Origin: an uncultured Prevotella sp.
GTDB lineage: Bacteria > Bacteroidota > Bacteroidia > Bacteroidales > Bacteroidaceae
DNA: 64,000 nucleotides
Direction: 5' to 3'
NCBI GenBank assembly: GCA_905234845.1
Contig: CAJOIW010000001.1
Span: 1 to 64,000, forward strand
The translations under genes were made by a program, and so were the position numbers. A model generated the notes under the pieces. The model worked only from the letters and a program-made list of their open reading frames with translations, was not told the DNA's origin and did not search any database. Every line of letters starts with the position of its first letter. Positions within the stretch are counted from its first letter, which is position 1. Positions 9,084 through 17,761 of this stretch are shown here, one piece after another.

Positions 9084-11132
9084 ATGAAAGCAATCAAGGT
9101 AATTACTTTATCTCTCATCTCTATGTTTGCTCCCCTCCTTTGGGGAGGGGTTGGAGTTGGGTTGGCGCAGACTTTTGTGGTGGAGCATCCCATCACGTCA
9201 TCGCAGAGTTTGAACTATGTGAATAGTCGTGCACCCCTGCGTCAGCAGTGTTTCATTAAGCTACCCGTTGGTAGTATTAGACCCACCGGATGGATAGGCC
9301 GCTATCTGCAATTGCAACGCGACGGACTTACCGGTCACCTCGGAGAAATATCAGCCTGGCTTGAGAAGGAAAACAATGCCTGGCTCACCACCGGTGGTGA
9401 TCATGGATGGGAAGAAGTGCCTTACTGGCTGAAAGGCTACAGCGATCTCGCCTATATCCTTGGCGACGAACAGATGATAGCAGAGACGAAGACGTGGATA
9501 GAGGCTGTGTTCAAGAGCCAGCGTGAAGACGGATTCTTCGGACCTGTGAACATGCGGGGCGACAAACCCGAGCTCTGGGCACAGATGATCATGCTCTCCA
9601 CACTCCAGACCTATTATGAATATACTGATGACGAGCGTGTCATCGACCTTATGACCCGTTACTTCAAGTGGGAACTGCAAGTGCCCGATGAGAAATTCCT
9701 CGAAGACTATTGGGAGAACTCGCGCGGTGGCGATAACCTCTACACCGTGCTCTGGCTCTACAATCGTACGGGCGATGCCTTCCTGCTCGACCTCGCGCAC
9801 AAGATTCACCGCAATACCGCTAACTGGTGTCAGGACTCCGCGCTGCCCAACTGGCACAACGTGAATGTGGCACAGTGTTTCCGCGAGCCCGCCACCTACT
9901 GGATGCTTACGGGAGAGGATAGTTACCGTCAGGCTTCCTACAACGACCAACAACTCATCCGCCGCATTTACGGACAGGTACCTGGCGGTATGTTCGGTGG
10001 CGACGAGAACTGTCGTATGGGGTATATCGACCCCCGTCAGGGTGTAGAGACCTGTGGCATGGTTGAGCAGATGGCCAGCGACGAGATTATGTTGCGTTTC
10101 ACGGGCGATACCTATTGGGCAGAGAACTGCGAGGATGTGGCCTTCAATACCTATCCTGCCGCTACCATGCCCGACTTCCGTGCCCTTCGCTACATCACTT
10201 CGCCCAATATGGTGCAAAGCGACTCGAAGAATCATGCCCCAGGCATCGATAATAACGGACCTTTCCTCTCCATGAACCCCTTCAGCAGCCGTTGCTGCCA
10301 GCACAACCATGCACAGGGCTGGCCCTACTATAGTGAGAATCTTGTCTATGCGACACCCGACAACGGTGTGGCTTTCGTGCTCTATGGAGCCTGTGAGGCA
10401 CAGCTGAAAGTGGGCGACGACACCGACCTCACCGTAAAGGAAGAGACCCACTATCCCTTCAACGACCAGATAGACTTCACCCTCTCGCTGAAGAAAAAAG
10501 CATCGTTCCCACTATACCTGCGCATCCCCACATGGGCACAGGGCGCATCCGTCAAGATTAACGGCAAGTTGGAACAGGTACAGCTTGAGCGCGGGAAATA
10601 CGTCTGCATCAACCGCCAGTGGAAGAACGGCGACCGTATCACGCTTGCCCTTCCCATGACTCTTGGGCTCCGCCAGTGGATAGCTAACAAGAACAGCGTG
10701 TCCATCGACTATGGTCCGCTTACCCTCTCACTGAAGATTAAGGAGCGCTACGTTACTCGCGACAGCAAGGAGACCGCTATAGGCGACTCGAAATGGCAGA
10801 AGAATGCCGATGCCTCTCAGTGGCCTACAACCGAGATTTATGCCGACTCGCCGTGGAACTATGCCATCTATCTCCCTGGAGGTGAGTTGAAGATAGAGCG
10901 TGTGCGCACGCCCTGGCCTGCCGATGATTTCCCCTTCACGCCCGAAAGCACCCCTGTTAGCTTCCGTGCCAAGGGACGGCTTGTGCCTTCATGGACAATG
11001 GATAAGTATGAGCTGTGCGGTGTCCTGCCCAACGAGACTGCCGAGAAGTCAGCCGAGCTTTATGACATTGAGCTTGTCCCGATGGGAGTAGCCCGCCTGC
11101 GTATCTCCGCCTTCCCTGTGGCTAAAGAATAG
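9084..11132 (+). CDS. GH127-family glycoside hydrolase (DUF1680), probable beta-L-arabinofuranosidase
   Basis: A 682-residue secreted enzyme. The GH127 zinc/thiolate site is visible: Glu322 and Cys324 in GVETCGM and the double Cys404-Cys405 in SSRCCQHNHAQGW, matching the Glu, Cys and Cys-Cys ligands of characterised beta-L-arabinofuranosidases in which one Cys is the nucleophile. An (alpha/alpha)6 barrel precedes a C-terminal beta-sandwich. The signal peptide is odd: residues 16-29 (APLLWGGVGVGLAQ) are encoded by a GC-rich dispersed repeat. Last gene of the locus on this strand, followed by a strong terminator. Family clear; the exact sugar removed is not certain because GH127 members differ. 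Confidence 0.88.
   Translation: MKAIKVITLSLISMFAPLLWGGVGVGLAQTFVVEHPITSSQSLNYVNSRAPLRQQCFIKLPVGSIRPTGWIGRYLQLQRDGLTGHLGEISAWLEKENNAWLTTGGDHGWEEVPYWLKGYSDLAYILGDEQMIAETKTWIEAVFKSQREDGFFGPVNMRGDKPELWAQMIMLSTLQTYYEYTDDERVIDLMTRYFKWELQVPDEKFLEDYWENSRGGDNLYTVLWLYNRTGDAFLLDLAHKIHRNTANWCQDSALPNWHNVNVAQCFREPATYWMLTGEDSYRQASYNDQQLIRRIYGQVPGGMFGGDENCRMGYIDPRQGVETCGMVEQMASDEIMLRFTGDTYWAENCEDVAFNTYPAATMPDFRALRYITSPNMVQSDSKNHAPGIDNNGPFLSMNPFSSRCCQHNHAQGWPYYSENLVYATPDNGVAFVLYGACEAQLKVGDDTDLTVKEETHYPFNDQIDFTLSLKKKASFPLYLRIPTWAQGASVKINGKLEQVQLERGKYVCINRQWKNGDRITLALPMTLGLRQWIANKNSVSIDYGPLTLSLKIKERYVTRDSKETAIGDSKWQKNADASQWPTTEIYADSPWNYAIYLPGGELKIERVRTPWPADDFPFTPESTPVSFRAKGRLVPSWTMDKYELCGVLPNETAEKSAELYDIELVPMGVARLRISAFPVAKE
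9131..9164 (+). repeat. GC-rich repeat embedded in the GH127 signal peptide
   Basis: CTCCCCTCCTTTGGGGAGGG with flanking GGTTGGAGTTGG lies inside the GH127 coding sequence, in frame, encoding residues about 16-28. The same repeat is found intergenically nearby at 8966-9066. Confidence 0.85.
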
Positions 11133-11195
11133 AAGAAGTTTGTGACAAAAGAAGACAACTTTGTTCGCATAGTTTTTGTTACATTTATTAACAGT

Positions 11196-11231
11196 CGCCC
11201 GTTTTCTTTTAACACGAAAACGGGCGATTTT
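11196..11231 (+). terminator. Rho-independent terminator of the polysaccharide locus
   Basis: Perfect 11-bp stem CGCCCGTTTTC / GAAAACGGGCG (11196-11206 with 11216-11226), 9-nt loop, followed by ATTTTT. Lies 63 bp after the GH127 stop. Confidence 0.85.
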
Positions 11232-11344
11232 TCGAACACGATGTGTCGTGGACGCATTTGGTGCAAGCACGCGTGTGCAATTGTCTGCTACCGCAGATAG
11301 AAGAGAGGTGAAGGACAGGGGAGGGGAGTGTGCAATTTTTGTTT

Positions 11345-11465
11345 TGCGAAAGCTATATGTTTCGCTTCCGAATGGTAAGCTTTCGCAGCATGAAAGACCG
11401 TCTTTCGCACTCCAAAAGACGGTCTTTTGCAACCCCAAACATATACCTTTCAGAAGTGATATGTG
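11345..11465. repeat. 22-bp-period palindrome array, copy A (inverted orientation)
   Basis: Four imperfect palindromes of 17-18 bp start at 11347, 11369, 11391 and 11413, exactly 22 bp apart. The clearest units are TGAAAGACCGTCTTTCG and CAAAAGACGGTCTTTTG. The array is followed by CCCCAAACATATACC. Relative to copies B and C (37.1 and 59.4 kb) this copy is reversed. It lies between the convergent GH127 and GH92 genes, outside their terminators. Confidence 0.85.
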
Positions 11466-11530
11466 AAAAATAATGAGTTAAAAGCGCGATAGGTGATAGG
11501 TGATGGGTGTTTTTTGCTTCTGGAATGAGA

Positions 11531-11569
11531 AAAAAGTCCGACAGGAATTGTTAAAAAACTCCTGTCGGA
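11531..11569 (-). terminator. Terminator of the GH92 gene
   Basis: Stem TCCGACAGGA / TCCTGTCGGA at 11537-11546 and 11560-11569; read on the minus strand it is followed by a run of six T. It ends 39 bp past the GH92 stop. The + strand also has TTTT after the stem, so it may work in both directions. Confidence 0.85.
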
Positions 11570-11607
11570 TTTTGCATTAGTTAACATTTCTTCGTAGGCA
11601 GCGACCT

Positions 11608-13923
11608 TTATTTCTCGTTTGAGAAGGAGTAGGGTGCCGCCTTGGGGGCTGTGCCGCGCTGGCGGTTCGGCTGTGCCGACATGGTGTAGCTGATGGTACC
11701 GCCCTGCAAGAGCTCGTCGTGGGTAAGGTAGTTGCGGTCGTGGGGCTTTCCGTTGAGCTGCATCTGATTGACATAGCGATTGGCGCAGCTGTTGTTAGGT
11801 GCGTCGAAGACCACGGTGCGGCCGTTCTCGAGTGTGAGCGTGAGCTTCTTGAAGTATGGGGTGCCGAGGGCGTATTGGCCTGAGCCTGGGCAGACGGGAT
11901 AGAAGCCCATGGCGGAGAAGACGTACCAGGCAGAGGTCTGGCCGTTGTCCTCGTCGCCGCAGTAGCCGTCGGGCGTCGGCTTGTATAGCTTGTTCATGGC
12001 TTCGCGTATCCAGTACTGGCTCTTCCATGGCTGCCCGCTCCAGTTGTAGAGGTAGAGCACGTGCTGAATGGGCTGGTTGCCGTGGGCGTAGTTGCCCATG
12101 TTCATGATTTGCATCTCGCGTATCTCGTGGATGACACCGCCGTAGTAGCTGTCGTCGAAGATAGGTGGCACAACGAACACAGAGTCCATCATTTGATTGA
12201 ACATGTCGCGTCCGCCCATGAGGTCGATGAGTCCCTGCACATCATGGAATACCGACCACGTGTAGTGCCACGAGTTGCCCTCGGTGAAGGCGTCGCCCCA
12301 TTTATACGGGCTGAACGGGCTTTGGAAAGTGCCGTCCTGGTTACGCCCGCGCATCATCTTCGTTTCTTTATCGAACACGTTGCGGTAGTTGAGCGCGTGT
12401 TTCTTGAAGGGTTCCAGTTCTTTTTTCGACTTGCCGAGGGCTTGTCCGAACTTGTAGATGCACCAGTCGTCATAGGCGTATTCAAGCGTGCGGGCAACGT
12501 TCTCGTTGATTTTCACGTCGTAGGGCACGTAGCCCAACTTGTTGTAATACTCAAAACCGTAGCGGCCTGTCGACTGTATGCGCGGATGCACGGCGTTGGC
12601 TCCATGGACGACGGCTTGCCAGAGCTGCTCGGCATCGTAGCCGCGGAGACCTTTCAGGTAAGCGTCGGCGACGACGGAGGCCGAGTTGTTGCCGACCATG
12701 CAGCCGCGGTGTCCCGGGCTGGCCCATTCGGGCAGGAAGCCGCTCTCAAGCCAGGTATTGACAAGTCCTTCCTGCATTTTCTGTCCCATAGACGGATAGA
12801 CGAGGTTGACGAGGGGGAACAGACAGCGGAAGGTGTCCCAGAAACCAGTGTCGGTGAAGAGGTAGCCTGGGCGTACCTCGCCGTTGTAGGGGCTATAGTG
12901 CACGATGCCCGTGTCGGCAGTCTGCTCGGCAAAGCAGCGGGGGAACAATACCGAACGGTAGAGGCAGGAGTAGAATGTGCGTATGTTGTCTACGTTGTCG
13001 TCTTCGACCTTCATCTTGCCGAGCACCTCGTTCCAGCGGTCGCGGCCACGTTGCTTCACGTTGTCGAACTTGTAGTCGCCCAGCTCCTTCAGGTTCTGCA
13101 GAGCCTGCTCCTCGCTGATGAACGATGAGGCCACGCAGACCTCGACCACCTCGCCACGCTTTGTAGGCTGGAACTCGACGATGGCTCCGGCATGGTGGGT
13201 TTCAAGTTCGATATCGTCTTTCAACTCACAGTTCTTGTATTTGTCGCCTCGCTCCTCGCCTTCCACGTCGACAACTTTCCACGACTTGAAAGGATGGTCA
13301 AAGATGAGTACAAAGTAGTTCTTGAAGTTTCGGGGCACGCCACCGCTGTTCTTTGTTGTATAGCCGACCACCATGTTGCGCTCGGGAATGATGCGCACAT
13401 AGGAGCCACGGTCGAAGGCGTCGACAATGACGGAGGCTTTTTCAGCTGTGGGATAGGTAAAGCGCATGGCACATGCCCGCTCCGTCGGTGCCAGCTCGGC
13501 CGTCACGTCGTAATCGGCCAGATAGACACTATAGTAGTAGGGTTTGACAGTCTCGGCCTTGTGGGAGAACCACGAGGCACGACGGTCTTGATGGAATTGC
13601 GGCTCACCCGTTACGGGAAGCACTGCGAACTGCCCGTAGTCGTTAATCCATGGCGAGGGCTGGTGGGTCTGCTTGAAGCCACGAATCTTATGATGGCCAT
13701 AGACATAAGCCCATCCGTCGCCCATCGGTCCCGTCTGCGGCATCCAGAAGTTCATGCCCCAGGGCATGGCAATGGCAGGGTAGGTGTTACCTGTAGACAG
13801 TTCAAAACTCGAGTCGGTACCCATGAGCGGATTCACGTAGTCTACTGGCTCAAGCGTCTGTGCCGTCAGCGACATTGTCGCCGTCAGCAGAAGAGAGGTA
13901 AGAAAAACTTTGAATTTCATCAT
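11608..13923 (-). CDS. GH92-family alpha-mannosidase-like enzyme with Gln at the catalytic-acid position
   Basis: A 771-residue secreted GH92 protein: signal peptide MMKFKVFLTSLLLTATMSLTA, N-terminal DYVNPLMGTDSSFELSTGNT and PAIAMPWGMN, and C-terminal GDEDNGQTSAWYVFSAMGFY with Asp657 and Asp659, the expected pair positioning the attacking water in these calcium-dependent inverting exo-mannosidases. The usual GNEP motif, whose Glu is the catalytic acid, reads GNQP here (Gln617). From the literature on GH92 enzymes, a Gln at this place is associated with cleavage of mannosyl-phosphate bonds, where the leaving group needs no acid. It is transcribed toward the SusCD operon from its own TAnnTTTG promoter and probably acts in the periplasm on mannose-containing glycan. 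Confidence 0.9.
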   Translation of the reverse strand: MMKFKVFLTSLLLTATMSLTAQTLEPVDYVNPLMGTDSSFELSTGNTYPAIAMPWGMNFWMPQTGPMGDGWAYVYGHHKIRGFKQTHQPSPWINDYGQFAVLPVTGEPQFHQDRRASWFSHKAETVKPYYYSVYLADYDVTAELAPTERACAMRFTYPTAEKASVIVDAFDRGSYVRIIPERNMVVGYTTKNSGGVPRNFKNYFVLIFDHPFKSWKVVDVEGEERGDKYKNCELKDDIELETHHAGAIVEFQPTKRGEVVEVCVASSFISEEQALQNLKELGDYKFDNVKQRGRDRWNEVLGKMKVEDDNVDNIRTFYSCLYRSVLFPRCFAEQTADTGIVHYSPYNGEVRPGYLFTDTGFWDTFRCLFPLVNLVYPSMGQKMQEGLVNTWLESGFLPEWASPGHRGCMVGNNSASVVADAYLKGLRGYDAEQLWQAVVHGANAVHPRIQSTGRYGFEYYNKLGYVPYDVKINENVARTLEYAYDDWCIYKFGQALGKSKKELEPFKKHALNYRNVFDKETKMMRGRNQDGTFQSPFSPYKWGDAFTEGNSWHYTWSVFHDVQGLIDLMGGRDMFNQMMDSVFVVPPIFDDSYYGGVIHEIREMQIMNMGNYAHGNQPIQHVLYLYNWSGQPWKSQYWIREAMNKLYKPTPDGYCGDEDNGQTSAWYVFSAMGFYPVCPGSGQYALGTPYFKKLTLTLENGRTVVFDAPNNSCANRYVNQMQLNGKPHDRNYLTHDELLQGGTISYTMSAQPNRQRGTAPKAAPYSFSNEK

Positions 13924-13959
13924 CTAAGCGGTTTTGTTGGTTATATGGTTTTCTGCCTG

Positions 13960-13991
13960 CAAAGATACGATTAAGTGAGTGAAAAAACAAA
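13960..13991 (-). promoter_or_regulatory. Promoter of GH92
   Basis: On the minus strand TATCTTTG (13960-13967) fits the Bacteroidetes -7 consensus TAnnTTTG, with TTTG at 13988-13991 20 bp upstream as the -33 element. The surrounding sequence (AAAAACTCAAATAAATTTG, then CTCACTTAATCGTA) is nearly the same as upstream of the endonuclease gene at 27.2 kb. Confidence 0.75.
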
Positions 13992-14082
13992 TTTATTTGA
14001 GTTTTTCTGAACGCAAGTACCTTCGACGTTAGTCAAAGATAATGAAAAAAAATGAAAAAGCGTCATCATTGTGTAAAAGTTT

Positions 14083-15636
14083 TCACTCTGCACTTGTATG
14101 GGTGCTGGCTGATGGGCGCTGGGCGTTGGCTTCCTCCCCTTTTACCCCCCTCTCCCTTTGGAGAGGGGTCGGGGGTGAGGCTGCAGGGGTTTCTCCCTCT
14201 CCTTCGGGGAGGGATGGGGAGGGGTTAGAAGGGGTTGTGGATGAGTGTTGGGCATTGGGTGATGGTTTCCTCCCTTTCGGGGAGGTTAGGAGGGGTGTAG
14301 TTTTCTTGACAGGCTCTCTCTGACCTTCTTTTTGTTCAAGGAATCGTTCTATCCGTTTGTTGGCAGAAGAGGAGTAGGCATTGAACATGTTAAAGGCGAT
14401 GAGAATGTCGGTGATGTGGTTGTCGTCAACGTATTGTCGCATGTTCTTTGTAAAATAACGGAAGTCAACAACATGGATTTCGGCAAATGAGTAGGTCATG
14501 AAACCGGGTAGTACATTGCCGAAGGAGTCCTTGATGATAAGCAGACGACGATTGGTCTTGGCATGGGTGACGATTTTCGTGAGTCGGGCATCGCCACCGA
14601 GATAGGTGCCGAAGGTGTGATGACTGCCATTGGGGAAGGAATAGAAGAGCGGGCCTTTGGCAGAACCGCTTTCACCCACTACGCGGCCGTCGTTGAGCTG
14701 ATAATCTATGTAAGTGGTGGTGTAGGAGGAGTCTTTCGGCGTGTAGTAGACGAAATCCTCGGGCGACTGCTTGACGGCAATGTCGTGGGAATAGCCGTAC
14801 ATGCTGCCTACATAGCCATGCACCACGTGGCGCTGATAACCATTCTGCAATGTGGGAAAGTTTACATTGGCTGTCTTGGCGAAGGCCGATGCGGCATAGT
14901 AGGCACCGAGCGATGACCAGTGATGGTCGGTACGCATGTAGATATCCTCAGCGGCATGTAGGGCCAATGGCGTATAGGCATCCACGGCTTTCACTCCCTT
15001 ATCGAGCAGTGAATGGATGTGCTGAATGGTGGGGCGTTGGGGTTTTACCCGTTGGCGTGCCTGATTAGGACAATAGAACTCCACGGGGATGGGTACGACC
15101 ATCGCATAGATGTTCGTTTTCGGGAAAGTTTGCTTATAGAGGTTGACCGCCTGTGCGAACTCTCCGCCACCGTCAGCCCCTCCGCCATAAGCCATGAGCG
15201 CTCTTACCACAGGAACCTTGCCCACGACGATGATGCCCGCATGAGCGATTTTTGCGTCTTCGTCAGCATTCAAGTGGTTCACATATTCGGCCATCCCTTG
15301 ATTCTCGTCTTCAGGTTGCACCTCTCCATCCTGCACAACGCCATCAGCCTTTGCTGCATGGAATGTGACTGCTTCGGTTAAGGAGAGGCGCATGAGGTCT
15401 TTCACCTGCATGCTGAGTGCCATCAGTTCGTCGCGGAATGGCTCGCTGTCACTAAACCACGAGGATATATCTTCCGTCAGAGTGCCGTCTTTCAGACGGT
15501 CAAGACTGAACTCTGGAAACTGTTTGAGTTTTCGCTTCTCTAACTCGGAAACGGTGCTACGTGGAAACGTGTCGAAGACAATGGTCACCGCGGCAAAGAC
15601 AAGTACAATGAGGGCGATATATAGTTTATGGCTCAT
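14083..15636 (-). CDS. DHHW-family SGNH-like protein paired with MBOAT acetyltransferase
   Basis: A 517-residue protein with one N-terminal membrane anchor (residues 4-22) and an AlgJ/AlgX-like periplasmic domain carrying the name-giving motif in MRTDHHWSSLGAYY, expected to hold the Asp-His part of an SGNH-type acyl transfer site. It starts just after the MBOAT stop, and such pairs move acetyl groups across the membrane onto an exported polysaccharide. The last 75 or so residues (from about 442) are not part of the domain: they are low-complexity Pro/Ser/Gly sequence (PSPSLPEGEGETP, TPLQRERGVKGEE) encoded by three tandem GC-rich repeat copies at 14133-14305, so the natural stop was evidently lost and the tail is repeat-derived. 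Confidence 0.85.
   Translation of the reverse strand: MSHKLYIALIVLVFAAVTIVFDTFPRSTVSELEKRKLKQFPEFSLDRLKDGTLTEDISSWFSDSEPFRDELMALSMQVKDLMRLSLTEAVTFHAAKADGVVQDGEVQPEDENQGMAEYVNHLNADEDAKIAHAGIIVVGKVPVVRALMAYGGGADGGGEFAQAVNLYKQTFPKTNIYAMVVPIPVEFYCPNQARQRVKPQRPTIQHIHSLLDKGVKAVDAYTPLALHAAEDIYMRTDHHWSSLGAYYAASAFAKTANVNFPTLQNGYQRHVVHGYVGSMYGYSHDIAVKQSPEDFVYYTPKDSSYTTTYIDYQLNDGRVVGESGSAKGPLFYSFPNGSHHTFGTYLGGDARLTKIVTHAKTNRRLLIIKDSFGNVLPGFMTYSFAEIHVVDFRYFTKNMRQYVDDNHITDILIAFNMFNAYSSSANKRIERFLEQKEGQREPVKKTTPLLTSPKGRKPSPNAQHSSTTPSNPSPSLPEGEGETPAASPPTPLQRERGVKGEEANAQRPSASTHTSAE
14100..14305. repeat. Cluster of three GC-rich repeats plus GGGCATTGGG-type repeats inside a coding tail
   Basis: Copies at about 14133-14178, 14191-14240 and 14268-14305 (CTCCCTTTGGAGAGGGG, CTCCTTCGGGGAGGGATGG, CTCCCTTTCGGGGAGG). 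They are joined by a second short motif type at 14101-14132 and 14241-14267 (GATGGGCGCTGGGCGTTGG, GTTGGGCATTGGGTGATGG). All lie in the 3' end of the DHHW gene and are translated. Confidence 0.85.
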
Positions 15637-15638
15637 GA

Positions 15639-17213
15639 TTAAAAGCGTGTATAGATAAATGCATTATTGGTTGCTCCGACGAGCAGTGCCACACTCAGGA
15701 TGAGCAGTACTACAGAGAGGAGTGCGCGAGTGATAAACAACATGGCTTCCTTACCCCATCCGCTTGGTATGCGTCGGGTATATTGCTCAGCGACAAACCG
15801 TCGTGTGGGCATGCAAAACAGTAAAGCCGCTACCCAGAGGAAGAAATGATCGGTGATCGCACTGACGGTGACAAAATCGTGAAGCGATTCGCTTTGGCCG
15901 AAGAACGACTTGAAAAAGGTTGTCATTTTTCCGAAATCATCGAAATAGAAGATGCCCCAACCGATGATGACGAGCAGTAGGCTATAGATGTGGAGCAACA
16001 CAGATGAGGGATGAGAGATAAAAGACGAGGGCCTGGGGCCATTCTCTTGCTCTTTGCTCTTTACCGTTTCGAGTGAGACATGTTTCATCGCAGCCTTCTT
16101 TTGCCCTTTGAAATACGGCAAGCGTAGCAGGGTGTATTTCTCTATCATGACGATAAGGCCGAAATAGAGACCCCAGATGATGAAATTCCATGACGCGCCG
16201 TGCCACATACCCGTAAGAAACCATACCACCATGATGTTCCACGCTTGATGGCGACGGTTGCCACCCATGGGAATATAGACATAGTCGCGGAAAAAACTGC
16301 CGAGCGACATGTGCCACCGGCGCCAGAAATCGGTGATGCTATCGCAGCAGTAGGGATGATTGAAGTTTTCCTTGAAGTGGAAACCCATGCATCGCCCCAT
16401 GCCGATGGCCATGTCGCTGTAGCCTGAAAAGTCGAAATAAATCTGCATGGTGAATGCCACAATGCCTATCCATGCCCCAGAGGTGGTGAGGTCGCCAAGG
16501 CCATTCTTTAGGAACTGGTCGGCAATTTCCGAGAACTGATTGGCAAGTATAACCTTTTTGCCTAAACCGATGAGAAAGCGATAGATGCCTTCGGAGAGGT
16601 CTTTGCTGTTCACGTGCCGGTTGTTTATCTCGACGGCGATAGTACCATAGCGTACAATGGGACCAGCGATGAGTTGCGGAAACATGGAGATATAGAGCAA
16701 CAGATCGACAAACCGACGTTGTGAAGCTGATTCTCGGCGATAAACATCTACAAGATAGGAAATGGACTGAAATGTATAGAAGGAAATGCCGATGGGTAAC
16801 GAGATGCGAGGGATGAGGGATGAGGAAAGAGGGACAAGGGAAGAAATCGTCTCAACGAAGAAACCAGCATACTTGAACGTGCCGAGAATGAGCAGGTTAC
16901 AGGCCAGACCGATAACAAGCGCAACTTTTCGGTGATGTTCCTGATGGTCAATGATGCGACCAGCAATATAATTGATGAGTACGCTCACCAGCATTAAGAA
17001 TACGTAAACGGGTTCGCCCCATGCATAGAAAATAAGAGAGAAGACCACGAGCATGGCGTTTCTTGCACTGAGACTTTCCGTCCTGTAACTCCGTTCCCCT
17101 GCTGCATTTGCTTGCAATCTTGACAGCCAACGGTCAAGGAGCATTCCCAATAGATAGCATAGTGCAAATGCTGGTATAAAAACAAAAAGGAAAAACAGGT
17201 CGGAGAATACCAT
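15639..17213 (-). CDS. MBOAT-family O-acyltransferase (AlgI/DltB-like)
   Basis: A 524-residue polytopic membrane protein with the MBOAT core: LPIGISFYTFQSISYLVDVYR, PQLIAGPIVRY, DFSGYSDMAIGMGR, then FWRRWHMSLGSFFRDYVYIP and WFLTGMWHGASWNF with the catalytic His. It transfers acetyl groups through the inner membrane to the DHHW partner encoded immediately downstream. Two stretches (near SSLIPRIS and RPSSFISHPSS) coincide with a TCATCCCTCATCCC-like repeat, possibly repeat-derived loops. Upstream lies tsaE on the same strand, 83 bp away. Confidence 0.9.
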   Translation of the reverse strand: MVFSDLFFLFVFIPAFALCYLLGMLLDRWLSRLQANAAGERSYRTESLSARNAMLVVFSLIFYAWGEPVYVFLMLVSVLINYIAGRIIDHQEHHRKVALVIGLACNLLILGTFKYAGFFVETISSLVPLSSSLIPRISLPIGISFYTFQSISYLVDVYRRESASQRRFVDLLLYISMFPQLIAGPIVRYGTIAVEINNRHVNSKDLSEGIYRFLIGLGKKVILANQFSEIADQFLKNGLGDLTTSGAWIGIVAFTMQIYFDFSGYSDMAIGMGRCMGFHFKENFNHPYCCDSITDFWRRWHMSLGSFFRDYVYIPMGGNRRHQAWNIMVVWFLTGMWHGASWNFIIWGLYFGLIVMIEKYTLLRLPYFKGQKKAAMKHVSLETVKSKEQENGPRPSSFISHPSSVLLHIYSLLLVIIGWGIFYFDDFGKMTTFFKSFFGQSESLHDFVTVSAITDHFFLWVAALLFCMPTRRFVAEQYTRRIPSGWGKEAMLFITRALLSVVLLILSVALLVGATNNAFIYTRF

Positions 17214-17296
17214 TGTTGTTTACGGTTTACAGAGCGCTTTGCTAATAAATAATGAATAAAGAAAAAAGGACAATGATAAAGTTTATTTTTTTTATT

Positions 17297-17761
17297 TTAT
17301 TCTTTGACGGGTATAATGTCGCGTGAGCCATCGGGGTTGACACGGATACTGATGCGGAGGGTGTCTGCGGGTAGAATGGGCTCGATGAGTTCTGGCCACT
17401 CGATGATACAGGGGTTTCCGGAATAAAAATAGTCTTCGACTCCAATGTCGAGTGCCTCTTGCAAGTTGCGCAAACGGTAGAAGTCGAAGTGGTAGAGGGG
17501 CCTCACCCCCGCCCCCTCTCCAACGGGAGAGGGGAGGAAAGTGTATTCGTTGACGATGGCGAAGGTGGGAGAGGTGACGGGGTCGGTGATGCCGAGCTCA
17601 TGGGCTATAGCGCTGACGAGGGTGGTTTTTCCTGCTCCCATTGGTGCGTAGAGGGCGATACAAAGAGATGGTTGACGGTTGACGGGTGGTAGGAAATGGG
17701 CGATAATCTGTCGGGCTGCTTGGGGGAGTTCGGCAAGGGTGGCTACGTGGATGGTGTTCAT
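17297..17761 (-). CDS. tsaE: tRNA threonylcarbamoyladenosine biosynthesis ATPase TsaE
   Basis: A 154-residue cytoplasmic P-loop protein that works with TsaB/TsaD in t6A37 formation. Walker A is APMGAGKTT (39-47), followed by SPTFAIVNEY and the family signature YHFDFYRL, DIGVEDYF, IIEWPE. Between NEYTF and LYHFD, where homologues have only a short turn, residues 76-88 (LPSPVGEGAGVRP) are encoded by a GC-rich repeat (17501-17540). Residues 24-32 (PPVNRQPSL) also look repeat-encoded (GTCAACCGTCAACC). Its start overlaps the porX stop by 4 bp, indicating translational coupling. Confidence 0.92.
   Translation of the reverse strand: MNTIHVATLAELPQAARQIIAHFLPPVNRQPSLCIALYAPMGAGKTTLVSAIAHELGITDPVTSPTFAIVNEYTFLPSPVGEGAGVRPLYHFDFYRLRNLQEALDIGVEDYFYSGNPCIIEWPELIEPILPADTLRISIRVNPDGSRDIIPVKE
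17501..17540. repeat. GC-rich repeat inside tsaE
   Basis: CACCCCCGCCCCCTCTCC then AACGGGAGAGGGGAGG; in frame, no stop, coding for a 13-residue loop in TsaE. Confidence 0.85.

Noticed and set aside
11345-11465. Palindrome arrays as CRISPR
   Set aside because: Units of 17 bp with 5-bp gaps and no unique spacers, and no cas genes in the window; they are palindrome arrays, not CRISPR.
12061-13128. Long plus-strand open frame (355 codons) opposite the GH92 gene
   Set aside because: Shadow of the minus-strand GH92 gene, which has clear family motifs; the opposite frame is Val/Glu/His-rich without a start signal. The same holds for long antisense frames at 6565-7998, 9351-10451, 25029-26405, 41401-42717 and 4736-5641.
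16020-16840. TCATCCCTCATCCC repeats inside MBOAT as certain insertions
   Set aside because: The two stretches are short and the family tolerates variable loops there; evidence is too weak to call them inserted repeats.
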